Numbered from the stretch's first letter, positions 42,961 through 51,830 are shown. The stretch is 64,000 nucleotides of DNA from Neorhizobium sp. UBA3556 (GCA_002376235.1 DFNX01000006.1:124001-188000); one strand, 5' to 3'. Numbers and translations are program-made. The notes: a model not told the origin generated them from the letters alone.

Positions 42961-43797
42961 TTAGCGCACCGTTTGCCGTTGCTCTCCCAGACCAGCGATG
43001 CCGAGTGTCATCACGTCACCGCGCTTCAGATAGGTCGGTGGTTTCATGCCCATACCGACGCCGGGTGGGGTGCCTGTGGTGATGATATCGCCGGGTTCCA
43101 GCCGCATGAAGCGCGACAGGTAGGAAACGATATGGGCGAGCGAGAATATCATCGAGCTTGTCGAGCCGGTCTGTCGGCGCTCGCCGTTGACGTCTAGCCA
43201 TAGACCGAGGTTCTGGACATCGGCGATCTCGTCGCGGGTGACCAGCCAGGGACCGACGGGTCCGTAGGTCGGCAGGCTCTTGCCCTTGATCCACTGGCCG
43301 CCGCGTTCGATCTGATAAGAGCGTTCGGATACGTCGTTGCAGATGCAGAAGCCCGCCACATGGTCGAGAGCATCTGCCTCGGAGACGTTGAAGGCGGCGG
43401 TTCCGATCACCATCGCGATCTCCACCTCCCAGTCCGATTTCTCCGATCCCTCCGGCATCACAACGTCGTCGGTCGGTCCGGAAATGGAGGAGGGCGCCTT
43501 GCTGAACACGACCGGCTCGCTCGGGATCGGCATGTTGGATTCATGCGCGTGGTCGACATAATTCAGGCCGATCGCGATGAAGTGGCCGGGTTTGGCGACG
43601 CAGGAACCAAGCCGTATTCCCGCTTCAACAAGCGGCAAGGTGCTCGGATCGGCACTGCGAATGCGCTCAAGGCTTGCCGGTGACAGAGCCTCTCCGGTAA
43701 AATCCGCAACAAGGCTGCTTACGTCTCGGATGCGGTCTTCACCATCGAGAATACCCGGGCGCTCCGCACCCGGCGCGCCATAACGAACCAGTTTCAT
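42961..43797 (-). CDS. Fumarylacetoacetate hydrolase-family protein
   Basis: A 278-residue FAH-fold enzyme. Metal-binding residues are in SDWEVEIAMVIG (two Glu) and CICNDVSER (Asp); the core motif TGTPPGVGMGMKPP is typical. Proteins like this are often called ureidoglycolate lyase, but relatives in acid-sugar pathways are 2,4-diketo-3-deoxy-fuconate or -rhamnonate hydrolases, which fit better with a UxaA-type dehydratase nearby. AGGAGAGACT precedes the ATG. It is the last gene of the importer operon, after a hairpin. Confidence 0.83.
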   Translation of the reverse strand: MKLVRYGAPGAERPGILDGEDRIRDVSSLVADFTGEALSPASLERIRSADPSTLPLVEAGIRLGSCVAKPGHFIAIGLNYVDHAHESNMPIPSEPVVFSKAPSSISGPTDDVVMPEGSEKSDWEVEIAMVIGTAAFNVSEADALDHVAGFCICNDVSERSYQIERGGQWIKGKSLPTYGPVGPWLVTRDEIADVQNLGLWLDVNGERRQTGSTSSMIFSLAHIVSYLSRFMRLEPGDIITTGTPPGVGMGMKPPTYLKRGDVMTLGIAGLGEQRQTVR

Positions 43798-43825
43798 AGT
43801 CTCTCCTGAAATGTAGGTGCTTGTC

Positions 43826-43848
43826 AGCAGGCCGCATCGCGGCCTGCT
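43826..43848. other. Hairpin between binding-protein and FAH genes
   Basis: AGCAGGCCGC and GCGGCCTGCT form a perfect ten-base stem with a three-base loop, 24 bases after the binding-protein stop. The T run lies on the plus-strand side, so it is not a terminator for the minus-strand operon; it may protect the binding-protein message. Confidence 0.55.
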
Positions 43849-43872
43849 TTTGAGGTTCAGCAGCAGTCCGGC

Positions 43873-44685
43873 TTACTGATTGAGCATTTCTTCCGGCAGC
43901 GACTGCTTGAAATAATGTTCGTAGACCTTGTTCAACTCGCCGTTCTTGAGATTGGCGATGATCCATTCGTTGACCCAGGTTTCGAGCTCCGGCTCCTTCT
44001 GGCGCATGCCGATGGCCATCGGGTAAGCCGCCAGTTCGACCTTGATGGCAAGGTCTCGGTTCGCGTTCTGGTCGGCGACGGCCTGGGCAGTGGAAAGCGC
44101 TGCCGACATGTAATCCTGCTGGCCGGTGCCGACCGCCGTATTGGTGGTTGCCTCGTCCTCGTAGCGGACGATATTGGCGCTCACGCCCTTGTCCTTTATC
44201 GCCTTGCTCAACTCGATATCGGCCGTTGTGCCGCGCGCGACGGCAACGCTCTTGCCATCCAGGCCGGAAGCGTCCTTCAGGTCTTCAGCCTTGGGGCCGA
44301 GGATCACAACCGGGATAACGCCGTAGGGTTTGGAAAAGGAGATGACCTTCTTGCGCTCTTCGGTGATCGAGAAGGAGGCAATGACGAGATCGACCTTGTT
44401 GGAGATGAGGAACGGTACGCGGTTTGCTCCCGAGACCGGCACCACTTCGAGCGTGACGCCAAGATCCTTTGCCAGCAATTTGGCCGTATCGATATCGAGG
44501 CCGGTCTGCTGCGCCTTGTCGTCCAGCATGCCGTAGGGCGGATGGCCGACATCGACGGCGATCTGGATGCGACCGCGCTGCTTGATGGTTTCGAGTGCGT
44601 TGGCGAATGCTCCTCCAGCACCGCCAAACAGCATGGTCATGGCAAGGCCGCAGGACAGGGTGCGGCGAGACAGTTTGATATTCAT
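43873..44685 (-). CDS. Amino-acid-type ABC transporter binding protein
   Basis: A 270-residue family 3 solute-binding protein. The export signal begins LSRRTLSCGLAMTML, with a twin-arginine-like start, and probably ends near GAFA. Family features are IQIAVDVGHPPYGMLDD, TGLDIDTAKLLAKDLGV and LISNKVDLVIASFSITEERKK read in parts. GGAGGAGG precedes the ATG. It follows the ATPase and two permeases on the minus strand. The adjacent acid-sugar enzymes suggest that the cargo may be a sugar acid or carboxylate rather than an ordinary amino acid (inference). Confidence 0.9.
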   Translation of the reverse strand: MNIKLSRRTLSCGLAMTMLFGGAGGAFANALETIKQRGRIQIAVDVGHPPYGMLDDKAQQTGLDIDTAKLLAKDLGVTLEVVPVSGANRVPFLISNKVDLVIASFSITEERKKVISFSKPYGVIPVVILGPKAEDLKDASGLDGKSVAVARGTTADIELSKAIKDKGVSANIVRYEDEATTNTAVGTGQQDYMSAALSTAQAVADQNANRDLAIKVELAAYPMAIGMRQKEPELETWVNEWIIANLKNGELNKVYEHYFKQSLPEEMLNQ

Positions 44686-44741
44686 GCTTTTTCCTCCTCC
44701 ATCCGCCGTCCCATGACGGCGGCAAAATCAATGCCGAGCCG

Positions 44742-45524
44742 TCACAGTCCGCTTCCGACGAACTGCCTGAGTTCGACTGTCTGCGGGTCGTCGAGCATCG
44801 TGCCCTTGCCGGCCTCCCAGACGCGGCCCTGATGCATGTAGACGACGAGATCGGCGACCTGCCGGGCAAACGCCATTTCGTGGGTGACGAGCACCATGGT
44901 CATGCCGCCGGCAGCAAGCTTGCCGATGACACGCAGCACTTCGCCGGTCAGCTCCGGATCGAGCGCCGAGGTAACTTCGTCAAACAGCATCAGCTTTGGC
45001 CGCATGGCGAGCGAACGGGCGATCGCGACGCGCTGCTGCTGACCGCCGGACAGTTGTTCGGGATAGCTTGATGCCTTTTCCGATAATCCGACCTGTTCCA
45101 GTACTTCGGCCGCCAAAGCGTGGCTCTCAGCCGCATCGAGGCTGTTCACCTTTCTCGGTGCAAGCGTCACATTCTGCTCGACCGTCAAATGCGGAAAGAG
45201 ATTGTAGCTTTGGAAGACGATGCCGACTTCCTTGCGCAGTTCCCGCAATTCGAAATCGCGGGCGCGCAGATTGCGGCCGCAGACGGTCAGCTCGCCGCCA
45301 TTGATCTTTTCCAGACCGTTGATGCAGCGCAGCGCCGTGCTCTTGCCCGATCCGCTTCGGCCGATCAATGCCGCGACCTGGCCCGGCATGACATCGAGGT
45401 CGATGCCTTTCAGCACTTCCAGCGCGCCAAAACTCTTGCGAACATCGCGAAACGAGACCATCGGCTGGGCGCCGCCTTGCGGGGCGACCGGGGTGTGGAC
45501 GGAATTCATCGAAATGACGGTCAT
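44742..45524 (-). CDS. Amino-acid-type ABC transporter ATP-binding protein
   Basis: A 260-residue GlnQ/HisP-type ATPase with an extra N-terminal tail of about 20 residues. Walker A is GRSGSGKST at 55-63, an arginine replacing the usual Pro; the signature is LSGGQQQRVAIARSL. Walker B reads LMLFDEVTSALDPE, with Val in place of Pro, a known variant. The start at 45524 follows AGGAG and overlaps the permease stop by four bases. It works with the two permeases upstream and the binding protein downstream. Confidence 0.92.
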   Translation of the reverse strand: MTVISMNSVHTPVAPQGGAQPMVSFRDVRKSFGALEVLKGIDLDVMPGQVAALIGRSGSGKSTALRCINGLEKINGGELTVCGRNLRARDFELRELRKEVGIVFQSYNLFPHLTVEQNVTLAPRKVNSLDAAESHALAAEVLEQVGLSEKASSYPEQLSGGQQQRVAIARSLAMRPKLMLFDEVTSALDPELTGEVLRVIGKLAAGGMTMVLVTHEMAFARQVADLVVYMHQGRVWEAGKGTMLDDPQTVELRQFVGSGL

Positions 45525-46171
45525 GCATTTCTCCTGTGAAGGCGCAGTTCGAACCGGCGGGCGTAGCGCGACAGCGGGAAGCAGATGGCGAAATAGATCA
45601 GCGCCGCGGCGGTGAAGATGACGAAGGGCTTGAAGGTGGCGTTGTTCAAAATCTTGGCCGAATAGGTAAGATCGAAGAAGCCGATCACCACCGAATAGGA
45701 GGTGTTCTTGACGATCTGCACGAGAAAGCCGACCGTCGGTGGCACGGCGATACGCAGCGCCTGTGGCAGGATGACGTAGATGAAACGCTGCAGGTTGGTG
45801 AGCGCCAGGCATTCGCCGGCTTCCCACTGGGTTTTCGGCACGGCCTGGATGCAGCCCTTCCAGATTTCACCGAGATAGGCGCTGGAATAGAGCGTCATGG
45901 CAATGGCGGCGGCCACCAGCGCATTGACGTCGAACCCGTAAATGCTGACGCCGAAATAGATGACGAACATGATGACCGGCAACGGAATGCCCTGCACGAA
46001 TTGCACATAGACACTCGATAAACGACAGAGAAACCAGCCGCGCGAGATGCGGGCGAGTGCCACTGGCAGGCCGACGATCGTGCCGCCGACAAAGCCCATC
46101 AGGGACAGGACAACCGTCCAGAAGGCACCCTGAACCAGAAAGCCGTATTGATCGAGGCTCACGCCAAGCAT
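45521..46171 (-). CDS. Amino-acid-type ABC transporter permease 2
   Basis: A 216-residue HisM/GlnP-type permease with five hydrophobic segments. The family motif around the EAA loop reads GEIWKGCIQAVPKTQWEAGECLAL. AAGGAGACAG precedes the ATG. Its stop overlaps the ATPase start, and the second permease gene ends 46 bases upstream. It forms a heterodimeric channel with that protein. Confidence 0.91.
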   Translation of the reverse strand: MLGVSLDQYGFLVQGAFWTVVLSLMGFVGGTIVGLPVALARISRGWFLCRLSSVYVQFVQGIPLPVIMFVIYFGVSIYGFDVNALVAAAIAMTLYSSAYLGEIWKGCIQAVPKTQWEAGECLALTNLQRFIYVILPQALRIAVPPTVGFLVQIVKNTSYSVVIGFFDLTYSAKILNNATFKPFVIFTAAALIYFAICFPLSRYARRFELRLHRRNA

Positions 46172-46217
46172 GGGCTGTCTCCTTTCAGATGCAGGGAAAT
46201 GCAGGTTGGACAGCGTC

Positions 46218-46901
46218 TCATAGCGGTGTCCTCAATTTGCGCAGGCGGGTGAAGGCGAGCTGTGCCGCGCCGTGAAGACAGAGCCGCAGCATGGTGACGA
46301 GGACGAGGTAGAGAACCGCGATCACCAGATAGACATCGAAGCCGCGGAAGGTGATCGACTGGACCTGATACCCGACGCCGGTCAGTTCCTCGACCGAGAT
46401 CTGCGACATGATCGAGGTCGCCAGCATCATCAGGATGAACTGGCTGACCAGCGCCGGATAGACCAGTTCTGCAGCCTGCGGCAGCTGGATGTTCCAGAAA
46501 ATCTGGCGGCGGGTCATGGCAAGACAGTTGGCCGCTTCCAGCTGCCCCTTGGGGATCGCCTGAAATCCTGCGCGCATGATTTCCGCCGAATAGGCGCCGG
46601 TATTGATGACCAGCGCGATCACCGCCGCATTGAACGGGCCAATACGAGCGCCAAGCACGGTCAGGCCGAAAAACAGCCAGAAAACCTGGATGATCAGCGG
46701 CGTATTGCGGATCGCCTCGACATAGATCGTGACCGCCGTCTGCAGCCAGCGAGGCCCATATAACCGGCCGACGGCGCAGGCCGTGCCGAGCGCAAAGCCC
46801 GGCAGGATCGAAACCACCGTCAGCATGACGGTCAGGCGGACGCCATTGATGATTTCTGATCGAAAGCTTTCGAGAAAGCTGAAATCGAACACATAGTCCA
46901 A
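46218..46901 (-). CDS. Amino-acid-type ABC transporter permease 1
   Basis: A 227-residue permease of the same class, with the motif SAEIMRAGFQAIPKGQLEAANCLAM. An in-frame ATG at 46922 exists, but its first codons (Arg-Arg-Arg-Asn) are themselves the ribosome-binding stretch GGAGGAGGAAC, so translation most likely begins at the TTG at 46901 (then DYVFDFSFLESF). It is the first gene of the minus-strand operon that runs to the FAH gene. It is divergent from the UxaA-type dehydratase. Confidence 0.9.
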   Translation of the reverse strand: MDYVFDFSFLESFRSEIINGVRLTVMLTVVSILPGFALGTACAVGRLYGPRWLQTAVTIYVEAIRNTPLIIQVFWLFFGLTVLGARIGPFNAAVIALVINTGAYSAEIMRAGFQAIPKGQLEAANCLAMTRRQIFWNIQLPQAAELVYPALVSQFILMMLATSIMSQISVEELTGVGYQVQSITFRGFDVYLVIAVLYLVLVTMLRLCLHGAAQLAFTRLRKLRTPL

Positions 46902-47028
46902 GCTGTTCCTCCTCCTCACCATCAGGTCGGTTGCAGCGTGTTTCGTGTGGTCCTCCTCGACGACACGAAACCGGAAATCCTGCTCCGATTATTTTCCTTG
47001 ACAGTTCGATAGTGGCAGTGAAATGACT

Positions 47029-47040
47029 TTTGTCGACAAA
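47029..47040. promoter_or_regulatory. Palindrome in the divergent importer/dehydratase promoter
   Basis: TTTGTCGACAAA is a perfect twelve-base palindrome 28 bases before the UxaA-type gene and between divergent transcripts. The TTGT/ACAA half-sites resemble FadR-subfamily GntR operators (TNGT and ACNA halves), and a GntR-FCD gene lies directly after the dehydratase. A TTGACA at 46999-47004 is a possible plus-strand -35 box. Confidence 0.6.
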
Positions 47041-47067
47041 GTCAATTTCTTTCTTTAGGAGGATGAG

Positions 47068-48618
47068 ATGAAAATTGATGTCCAGGCCGGCTCGAATATT
47101 CCGGCCGCCATTCTGTTGAATTCACTGGATAATGTTGCCGTCGCACGGCGTGAAATCGCCGTCGGTAAGGCGGCCGGCGTCAACGGGATCGTTGCAACGG
47201 CGGTCATTCCTCGAGGTCACAAGATTGCGATCCGCCCGATCGCCAAGGGTGAGGCGGCGACGAAATACGGGCAGACGATCGGCATTGCCAGCTGCGATAT
47301 CGCGCCCGGAGATCACGTCCATCTGCAGAATATCGCCATGCAGGACAGCGACGTGACGCATCATTTCTCGTCGCATGTGCCGGTGATCGATTTCGTGCCT
47401 GAAACCGAGCGACGCACCTTCGAAGGCTATCTGCGGCCGGACGGCCAGGTTGGCACGCGCAATTACATCGGCATCATTTCGTCGGTGAACTGTTCCGCCA
47501 CCGTGTCCCACGCGATTGCCGATCATTTCAACCGCGGCGGCGGTTTGAAAGGATATGACAATATCGATGGCGTGGTGGCTCTGACGCACGGGCAGGGCTG
47601 TGCGATCGGCACCGGCACCGAGGGTTACGAATATCTGATCCGGACGCTGAGCGGTTATGCACGCAATCCGAATTTCGCCGGTATCCTGATGATCGGGCTC
47701 GGTTGCGAGGTGAACCAGATTTCGCTGATTCAGGAGAAATACGGGCTGGAGGAGAGCCATTTCCTCAGAACGATGACGATTCAGCAACTTGGCGGAACCC
47801 GCAAGACGGTCGAGGTGGCCTCCGCGATTATCGTTGAGATGCTTGAGGCGCTGAAAGGGCAGAAGCGGACGACCCAGCCGCTTTCCAAGCTGAAGCTTGC
47901 GCTGCAATGCGGCGGCTCGGACGGATATTCCGGCATTTCGGCCAATCCTGCTCTCGGTCATGCATCCGATCTTCTGGTCAAACATGGCGGCACGGCGGTC
48001 TTGAGCGAGACGCCGGAGATCTATGGTGCCGAGCACCTTCTCACCATGCGAGCGGTAAAGCCGGAAGTTGCGCAAAAGCTTATGGACCGGATCGAATGGT
48101 GGGGTGATTATACATCGCGCCACGGTGCCGAACTCAACAACAACCCATCACACGGTAACAAAGCCGGTGGCCTGACGACGATCCTTGAAAAGTCGCTCGG
48201 CGCGGTCGCCAAGGGCGGCTCCATGCCGATGCAGGCCGTATACGAATATGCGGAGATCATTGACGAAACTGGCTTCGTGTTCATGGACACGCCCGGTTAT
48301 GATCCGGTTGCCGTGACCGGCCAGATTGCTGGTGGCTGCAACATGCTGATCTTCACCACTGGCCGCGGTTCTGTCTCGGGTTTCAAGCCGGTGCCGACGA
48401 TCAAGGTTGCAACCAATACGGAAATGTTCGAACACATGAGCGAGGACATGGATGTCAATTGCGGCGATATCGTCAACGGGCGCGAAAGCATCGAGGAGGC
48501 CGGAGAGCGGATTTTCGATACTCTGATCGCGGTCGCATCGGGGCAACGGACGCTCAGCGAAATCTATGACTACGGCAATAATGAATTCGTGCCCTGGCAG
48601 CTTGGTGCGATCACCTGA
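47068..48618 (+). CDS. UxaA/GarD-family sugar-acid dehydratase
   Basis: A 516-residue protein of the altronate/galactarate dehydratase family. It has an N-terminal SAF-type domain (about 1-100, with VIPRGHKIAIRPIAKGE) followed by the catalytic part (RPDGQVGTRNYIGIISSVNCSATVSH from about 123; THGQGCAIGTG; GLGCEVNQ; CGGSDGYSGISANPALG; NNNPSHGNKAGGLT). Fusion of both parts matches UxaA. It should dehydrate an aldarate or aldonate to a 2-keto-3-deoxy acid, using a metal ion. AGGAGGATGAG precedes the ATG. A GntR regulator follows in the same direction; the importer is divergent. Confidence 0.88.
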   Translation: MKIDVQAGSNIPAAILLNSLDNVAVARREIAVGKAAGVNGIVATAVIPRGHKIAIRPIAKGEAATKYGQTIGIASCDIAPGDHVHLQNIAMQDSDVTHHFSSHVPVIDFVPETERRTFEGYLRPDGQVGTRNYIGIISSVNCSATVSHAIADHFNRGGGLKGYDNIDGVVALTHGQGCAIGTGTEGYEYLIRTLSGYARNPNFAGILMIGLGCEVNQISLIQEKYGLEESHFLRTMTIQQLGGTRKTVEVASAIIVEMLEALKGQKRTTQPLSKLKLALQCGGSDGYSGISANPALGHASDLLVKHGGTAVLSETPEIYGAEHLLTMRAVKPEVAQKLMDRIEWWGDYTSRHGAELNNNPSHGNKAGGLTTILEKSLGAVAKGGSMPMQAVYEYAEIIDETGFVFMDTPGYDPVAVTGQIAGGCNMLIFTTGRGSVSGFKPVPTIKVATNTEMFEHMSEDMDVNCGDIVNGRESIEEAGERIFDTLIAVASGQRTLSEIYDYGNNEFVPWQLGAIT

Positions 48619-48644
48619 TGTAAGACTTGTAATCGGAGAGAGAC

Positions 48645-49607
48645 TTGGAGCGACAGCCGGCCTATCGGCGCATAGCCGAACATCTCGATGGGGCGATCCG
48701 CGACGAACGGATCGCCACCGGCGCGATCATCAAGATTGCCGAAGTCGCAAAAATCTTCGGATCGAGCCGCTCTCCGGTAAAGCAGGCTTTCGAAATCCTG
48801 GAGGCGCAGGGTAGCGTGCGCCCCCATGACGGGCAGGGGTTTGTGGTCGGAAACGACAGTGAGCCTTTCCGTTTCACATTGACTGCTGATCACCTGACGC
48901 TGGGTGATGGCGATGTAGATGCCAATCAGAGCGCCCATGACGAACTGTATTTCAGGATCGAGCGCGAACTGATCCTGCATTCGATGTCCGGTCACCTGCG
49001 GGTCAACGAACTGGCGCTCGCCCGGCATTTCGGCATTGGCCGCACGCTGGCACGCGACCTGATTTTCCGGGCCAACAAGCTCGGCATTGTCGCACGGGGA
49101 AACGGCGGCCACTGGCATATCGTTGGGCTGGATGTGAAGCGTTGCCGCAATCTCTATGATTTGCGCCGAATACTAGAGCCTGTCGCCCTCGAAGCCGCAA
49201 CCTCTCTGATCCCGCATGGGGAACTCGAAGCCATGCTGGGCCGTCTTGGTGAAGCCATCGCAGTGTCACCCGCTCTAGACATCGTCGATCTCGATGGACT
49301 GGAGAACGATCTCCATCAGCGATGCCTCGGCTATTGCCCCAATCCGGAAGTCATCGAAGCGCTGTCCCGCACCGCGCCGACCTATATTTGCGGCAAATAC
49401 CTTCAGGTCACGTTATCGGACAATCCGACGATCGAAACCTTCATGCATGACCACAAAGAGATCATCTCCTTTATGCTTGAGGGTAAAAGCAGCGATGCGG
49501 CGCAACGGCTCCGGCAACATCTCGACCTTTCCTGCGGTCAGATCGTCGAGCGTCTGACGGAATATCTGGAGACCCGGACGACGCCGGATGTCGAATATAT
49601 CTGGTGA
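48645..49607 (+). CDS. GntR-family regulator with two winged helices and FCD domain
   Basis: A 320-residue regulator, about 80-90 residues longer than usual for the FadR/FCD group. The N-terminal winged helix (about 4-70: YRRIAEHLDGAIRDERI, then VAKIFGSSRSPVKQAFEIL) is followed by a second one (about 96-160: DELYFRIERELILHSMSG, LALARHFGIGRTLARDLIF). The FCD ligand domain (about 165-310) keeps its metal ligands in NDLHQRCLGY, DHKEIISFML and RQHLDLS. Translation starts at TTG 48645 after CGGAGAG. It follows the dehydratase by 26 bases and probably controls this sugar-acid locus, perhaps also the one beginning at 53022. Confidence 0.85.
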   Translation: MERQPAYRRIAEHLDGAIRDERIATGAIIKIAEVAKIFGSSRSPVKQAFEILEAQGSVRPHDGQGFVVGNDSEPFRFTLTADHLTLGDGDVDANQSAHDELYFRIERELILHSMSGHLRVNELALARHFGIGRTLARDLIFRANKLGIVARGNGGHWHIVGLDVKRCRNLYDLRRILEPVALEAATSLIPHGELEAMLGRLGEAIAVSPALDIVDLDGLENDLHQRCLGYCPNPEVIEALSRTAPTYICGKYLQVTLSDNPTIETFMHDHKEIISFMLEGKSSDAAQRLRQHLDLSCGQIVERLTEYLETRTTPDVEYIW

Positions 49608-49698
49608 GCTTGTTCGTGTATGTGCGGATGTTGTTGGTGGAGCAGCCATCCAGCGGGTTCGAGGTTGAAGGGTAGGGGCATCCTCTTGCGTAGAACGC

Positions 49699-49727
49699 GA
49701 AAAAGCGGCGCAATTGCTCGCGCCGCC
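49699..49727 (-). terminator. Rho-independent terminator of the Fe-alcohol dehydrogenase operon
   Basis: On the minus strand GCGGCGC pairs with GCGCCGC across an eight-base loop and is followed by TTTTT, 24 bases after the dehydrogenase stop. Confidence 0.8.
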
Positions 49728-49750
49728 TTTCCTCCTCCAGTAGCCTGTGA

Positions 49751-50872
49751 TCAGAAGCTGGCCCTGTAGATTCCCAAAACATCCTCGACGCTCATGTCGG
49801 CCGGATTGTGATCCATCAGTCGTCGAATGGCATGGGCGTCCGCCGCAAAACGTGGCATGTCTTGTTCTTTCGCACCATGTTTTGCCAGCGACATCTCGAT
49901 GCCAAGATCGGCACAGAAGGCATGCCCCGCATCGCTCAAGTCAGCCTGTGACAAACCCTTGCCGAAACCGAGCGCTTCGGCCACTTCCGCCGTCTTGTCG
50001 GCCACGACTGGCTGGTTGAAGGCCAGAACATGCGGAAATACGATGGCGTTGGCGAGACCATGCGGCAGGTGCAGCAACGTGCCGAGCGGATAGGCGATGG
50101 CATGGCCCGCCGCCGTATTGACCGGCCCAAGGCAGATGCCGCCGTAATAGGAGGCGAGCATCATGCCCTCGCGGGCTTCGCGATCCGACCCATCCTTCAC
50201 CGCGCGCGCCAAAAATTTGCCGACGAGCGAAAAACCCATGCGGGCAAAACCGTCGATCATCGGATGCGCGCGCTTGCTGGTAAACGCCTCGACGCAATGC
50301 GCCATGGCATCCACGCCAGTCGCAGCCGTCACGGCCGATGGAACCGAATAGGTGAGTTCCGGGTCGAGCACAGCGAGATCGGCGATGAGATGCGGGCTCT
50401 CCACGGCGATCTTGGCTCCGGAGGCCGGGTCAGTGATCAGCGAACGGATACCGGCTTCCGAACCGGTACCGGCCGTCGTCGCCACCTGCGCAAGCTGCGT
50501 CTTGCGACCGGATACCTTGTTGGGACCGGCCACATCGGCAAGCATCTGCTCGCCATCCCAAAGGGCGGCTACCAGCTTGGCGACATCCATTACGGAACCA
50601 CCGCCGAGACCAACAACGAGATCCGGTTTGGCGGCACGCGCCGCAGCCAGTGCCGCATCGAGCGTGGCGATTTCCGGCTCGCCGGGAATGGCATCGAACA
50701 GGACAACCTTGCCCGGCAGTTTCAGCCGGTCAACGAAACCGGCGGTGATCGGCGTCGCGATGACCAGCGTCGAGGAAACCTCACCGGCCCAGGGACCGAC
50801 CTCGCCGATGGTACCGGCGCCGACGATCAGCCTTTTCGGCTGATGCAGGATGATGACGGGAGCGCTGCTCAT
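49751..50872 (-). CDS. Iron-containing alcohol dehydrogenase
   Basis: A 373-residue group III dehydrogenase. The NAD-binding loop is GLGGGSVMDVAK; metal ligands are seen in LDPELTYSVPSAVTAATGVDAMAHCVEAF (Asp and His, read in parts), and the two further His in AAGHAIAYPLG and HLPHGLANAIVFPH. The start overlaps the PdxA-like stop by four bases. With the PdxA-like and sialidase-fold genes it forms one minus-strand operon, divergent from a Dpp-type importer. It likely reduces an aldehyde or oxidises an alcohol in that pathway. Confidence 0.88.
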   Translation of the reverse strand: MSSAPVIILHQPKRLIVGAGTIGEVGPWAGEVSSTLVIATPITAGFVDRLKLPGKVVLFDAIPGEPEIATLDAALAAARAAKPDLVVGLGGGSVMDVAKLVAALWDGEQMLADVAGPNKVSGRKTQLAQVATTAGTGSEAGIRSLITDPASGAKIAVESPHLIADLAVLDPELTYSVPSAVTAATGVDAMAHCVEAFTSKRAHPMIDGFARMGFSLVGKFLARAVKDGSDREAREGMMLASYYGGICLGPVNTAAGHAIAYPLGTLLHLPHGLANAIVFPHVLAFNQPVVADKTAEVAEALGFGKGLSQADLSDAGHAFCADLGIEMSLAKHGAKEQDMPRFAADAHAIRRLMDHNPADMSVEDVLGIYRASF

Positions 50873-51828
50873 GCCTTGCCCCCTTTGCCACCGGTTACCA
50901 GCTTGCGGGCATAGGCGATCGCTTCCAGCATGTTGCCATGGTTGGCGATGCCCTTGCCGGCAATGTCGAAGGCGGTGCCGTGGTCGACCGAGGTGCGGTC
51001 GATCGGCAGGTCGACGGAGACGTTGACCGCTGTATCGAAAGCGACGAGCTTGATCGGGATATGGCCCTGATCATGATATTGTGCGACCACCAGATCAAAC
51101 GCGCCGGAATAGGCCCGATGGAACACGGTGTCGGCCGAAATCGGACCATAGGCATCGATGCCTTCAGCGCGCGCTGCGGCAACAGCCGGAGCGATCTGGT
51201 CGTCATCCTCGGTGCCGAAAAGGCCGTTTTCGCCGCAATGCGGGTTGATGCCGGCAACCGCGATGCGTGGTGCGGCATAACCGGTGCGCTTCAGGTGATC
51301 GTTGCCGGCCTTGATCGTTGCAAGAACACGTTCGGTGGTGGCGCGGCGGATCGCTTCCTGCAACGAGACGTGCGTGGAAACGTGGATGACCTTCAGCTTT
51401 TCCGAGGCCAGCAGCATATAGGCGGCAGCCGATTTCGTCAGGCTACGCAGCATGCCGGTATGGCCATCGTAATGATGGCCGGCAAGATTGAGCGCTTCCT
51501 TGTTGATCGGCGCGGTGACGACGCAGCCGATCACGCCGGCTTCGGCATCGCGCACCGCCTTTTCGATGAAACGGAAGGCCGCATCGCCGGCAACCGGCGA
51601 CAGCGTGCCCCAGGGGAGCGGCGCACCTTCGATCGGCAGATCGACCACGTAAGGGGTCAGATCGATATCGACGTTGAGCGCCCTGCGTGCGGCTTCGAGA
51701 GTCGGCAGGTTGCCGTAGATCCGCGTATTGGCGCGGTCCGCGTCACCCATTTCGGCCAGCGCCCGTACCGTGATTTCCGGTCCGACGCCGCACGGGTCAC
51801 CCATGGTGATGCCGATGATATTGCTCAT
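50869..51828 (-). CDS. PdxA-family 4-phospho-acid dehydrogenase (PdxA2-like)
   Basis: A 319-residue decarboxylating dehydrogenase related to PdxA. The family start ITMGDPCGVGPEI, VTAPINKEALNLAG, GHTGML, INPHCGENGLFGTEDD and the metal ligand motif QYHDQGHIPIKL are all visible. PdxA2 relatives oxidise D-erythronate or D-threonate 4-phosphate after a DUF1537 kinase has acted, and others serve in aromatic pathways. No such kinase gene is in the window, so the substrate is open. GGGAGAATAATC precedes the ATG. It lies within two bases of the sialidase-fold gene. Confidence 0.85.
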   Translation of the reverse strand: MSNIIGITMGDPCGVGPEITVRALAEMGDADRANTRIYGNLPTLEAARRALNVDIDLTPYVVDLPIEGAPLPWGTLSPVAGDAAFRFIEKAVRDAEAGVIGCVVTAPINKEALNLAGHHYDGHTGMLRSLTKSAAAYMLLASEKLKVIHVSTHVSLQEAIRRATTERVLATIKAGNDHLKRTGYAAPRIAVAGINPHCGENGLFGTEDDDQIAPAVAAARAEGIDAYGPISADTVFHRAYSGAFDLVVAQYHDQGHIPIKLVAFDTAVNVSVDLPIDRTSVDHGTAFDIAGKGIANHGNMLEAIAYARKLVTGGKGGKA

Positions 51829-51830
51829 GA

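Noticed and set aside
48570..49118. Antisense frame across the start of the GntR gene
   Set aside because: The plus-strand product has two winged helices and an FCD domain; the antisense frame has no recognisable pattern.
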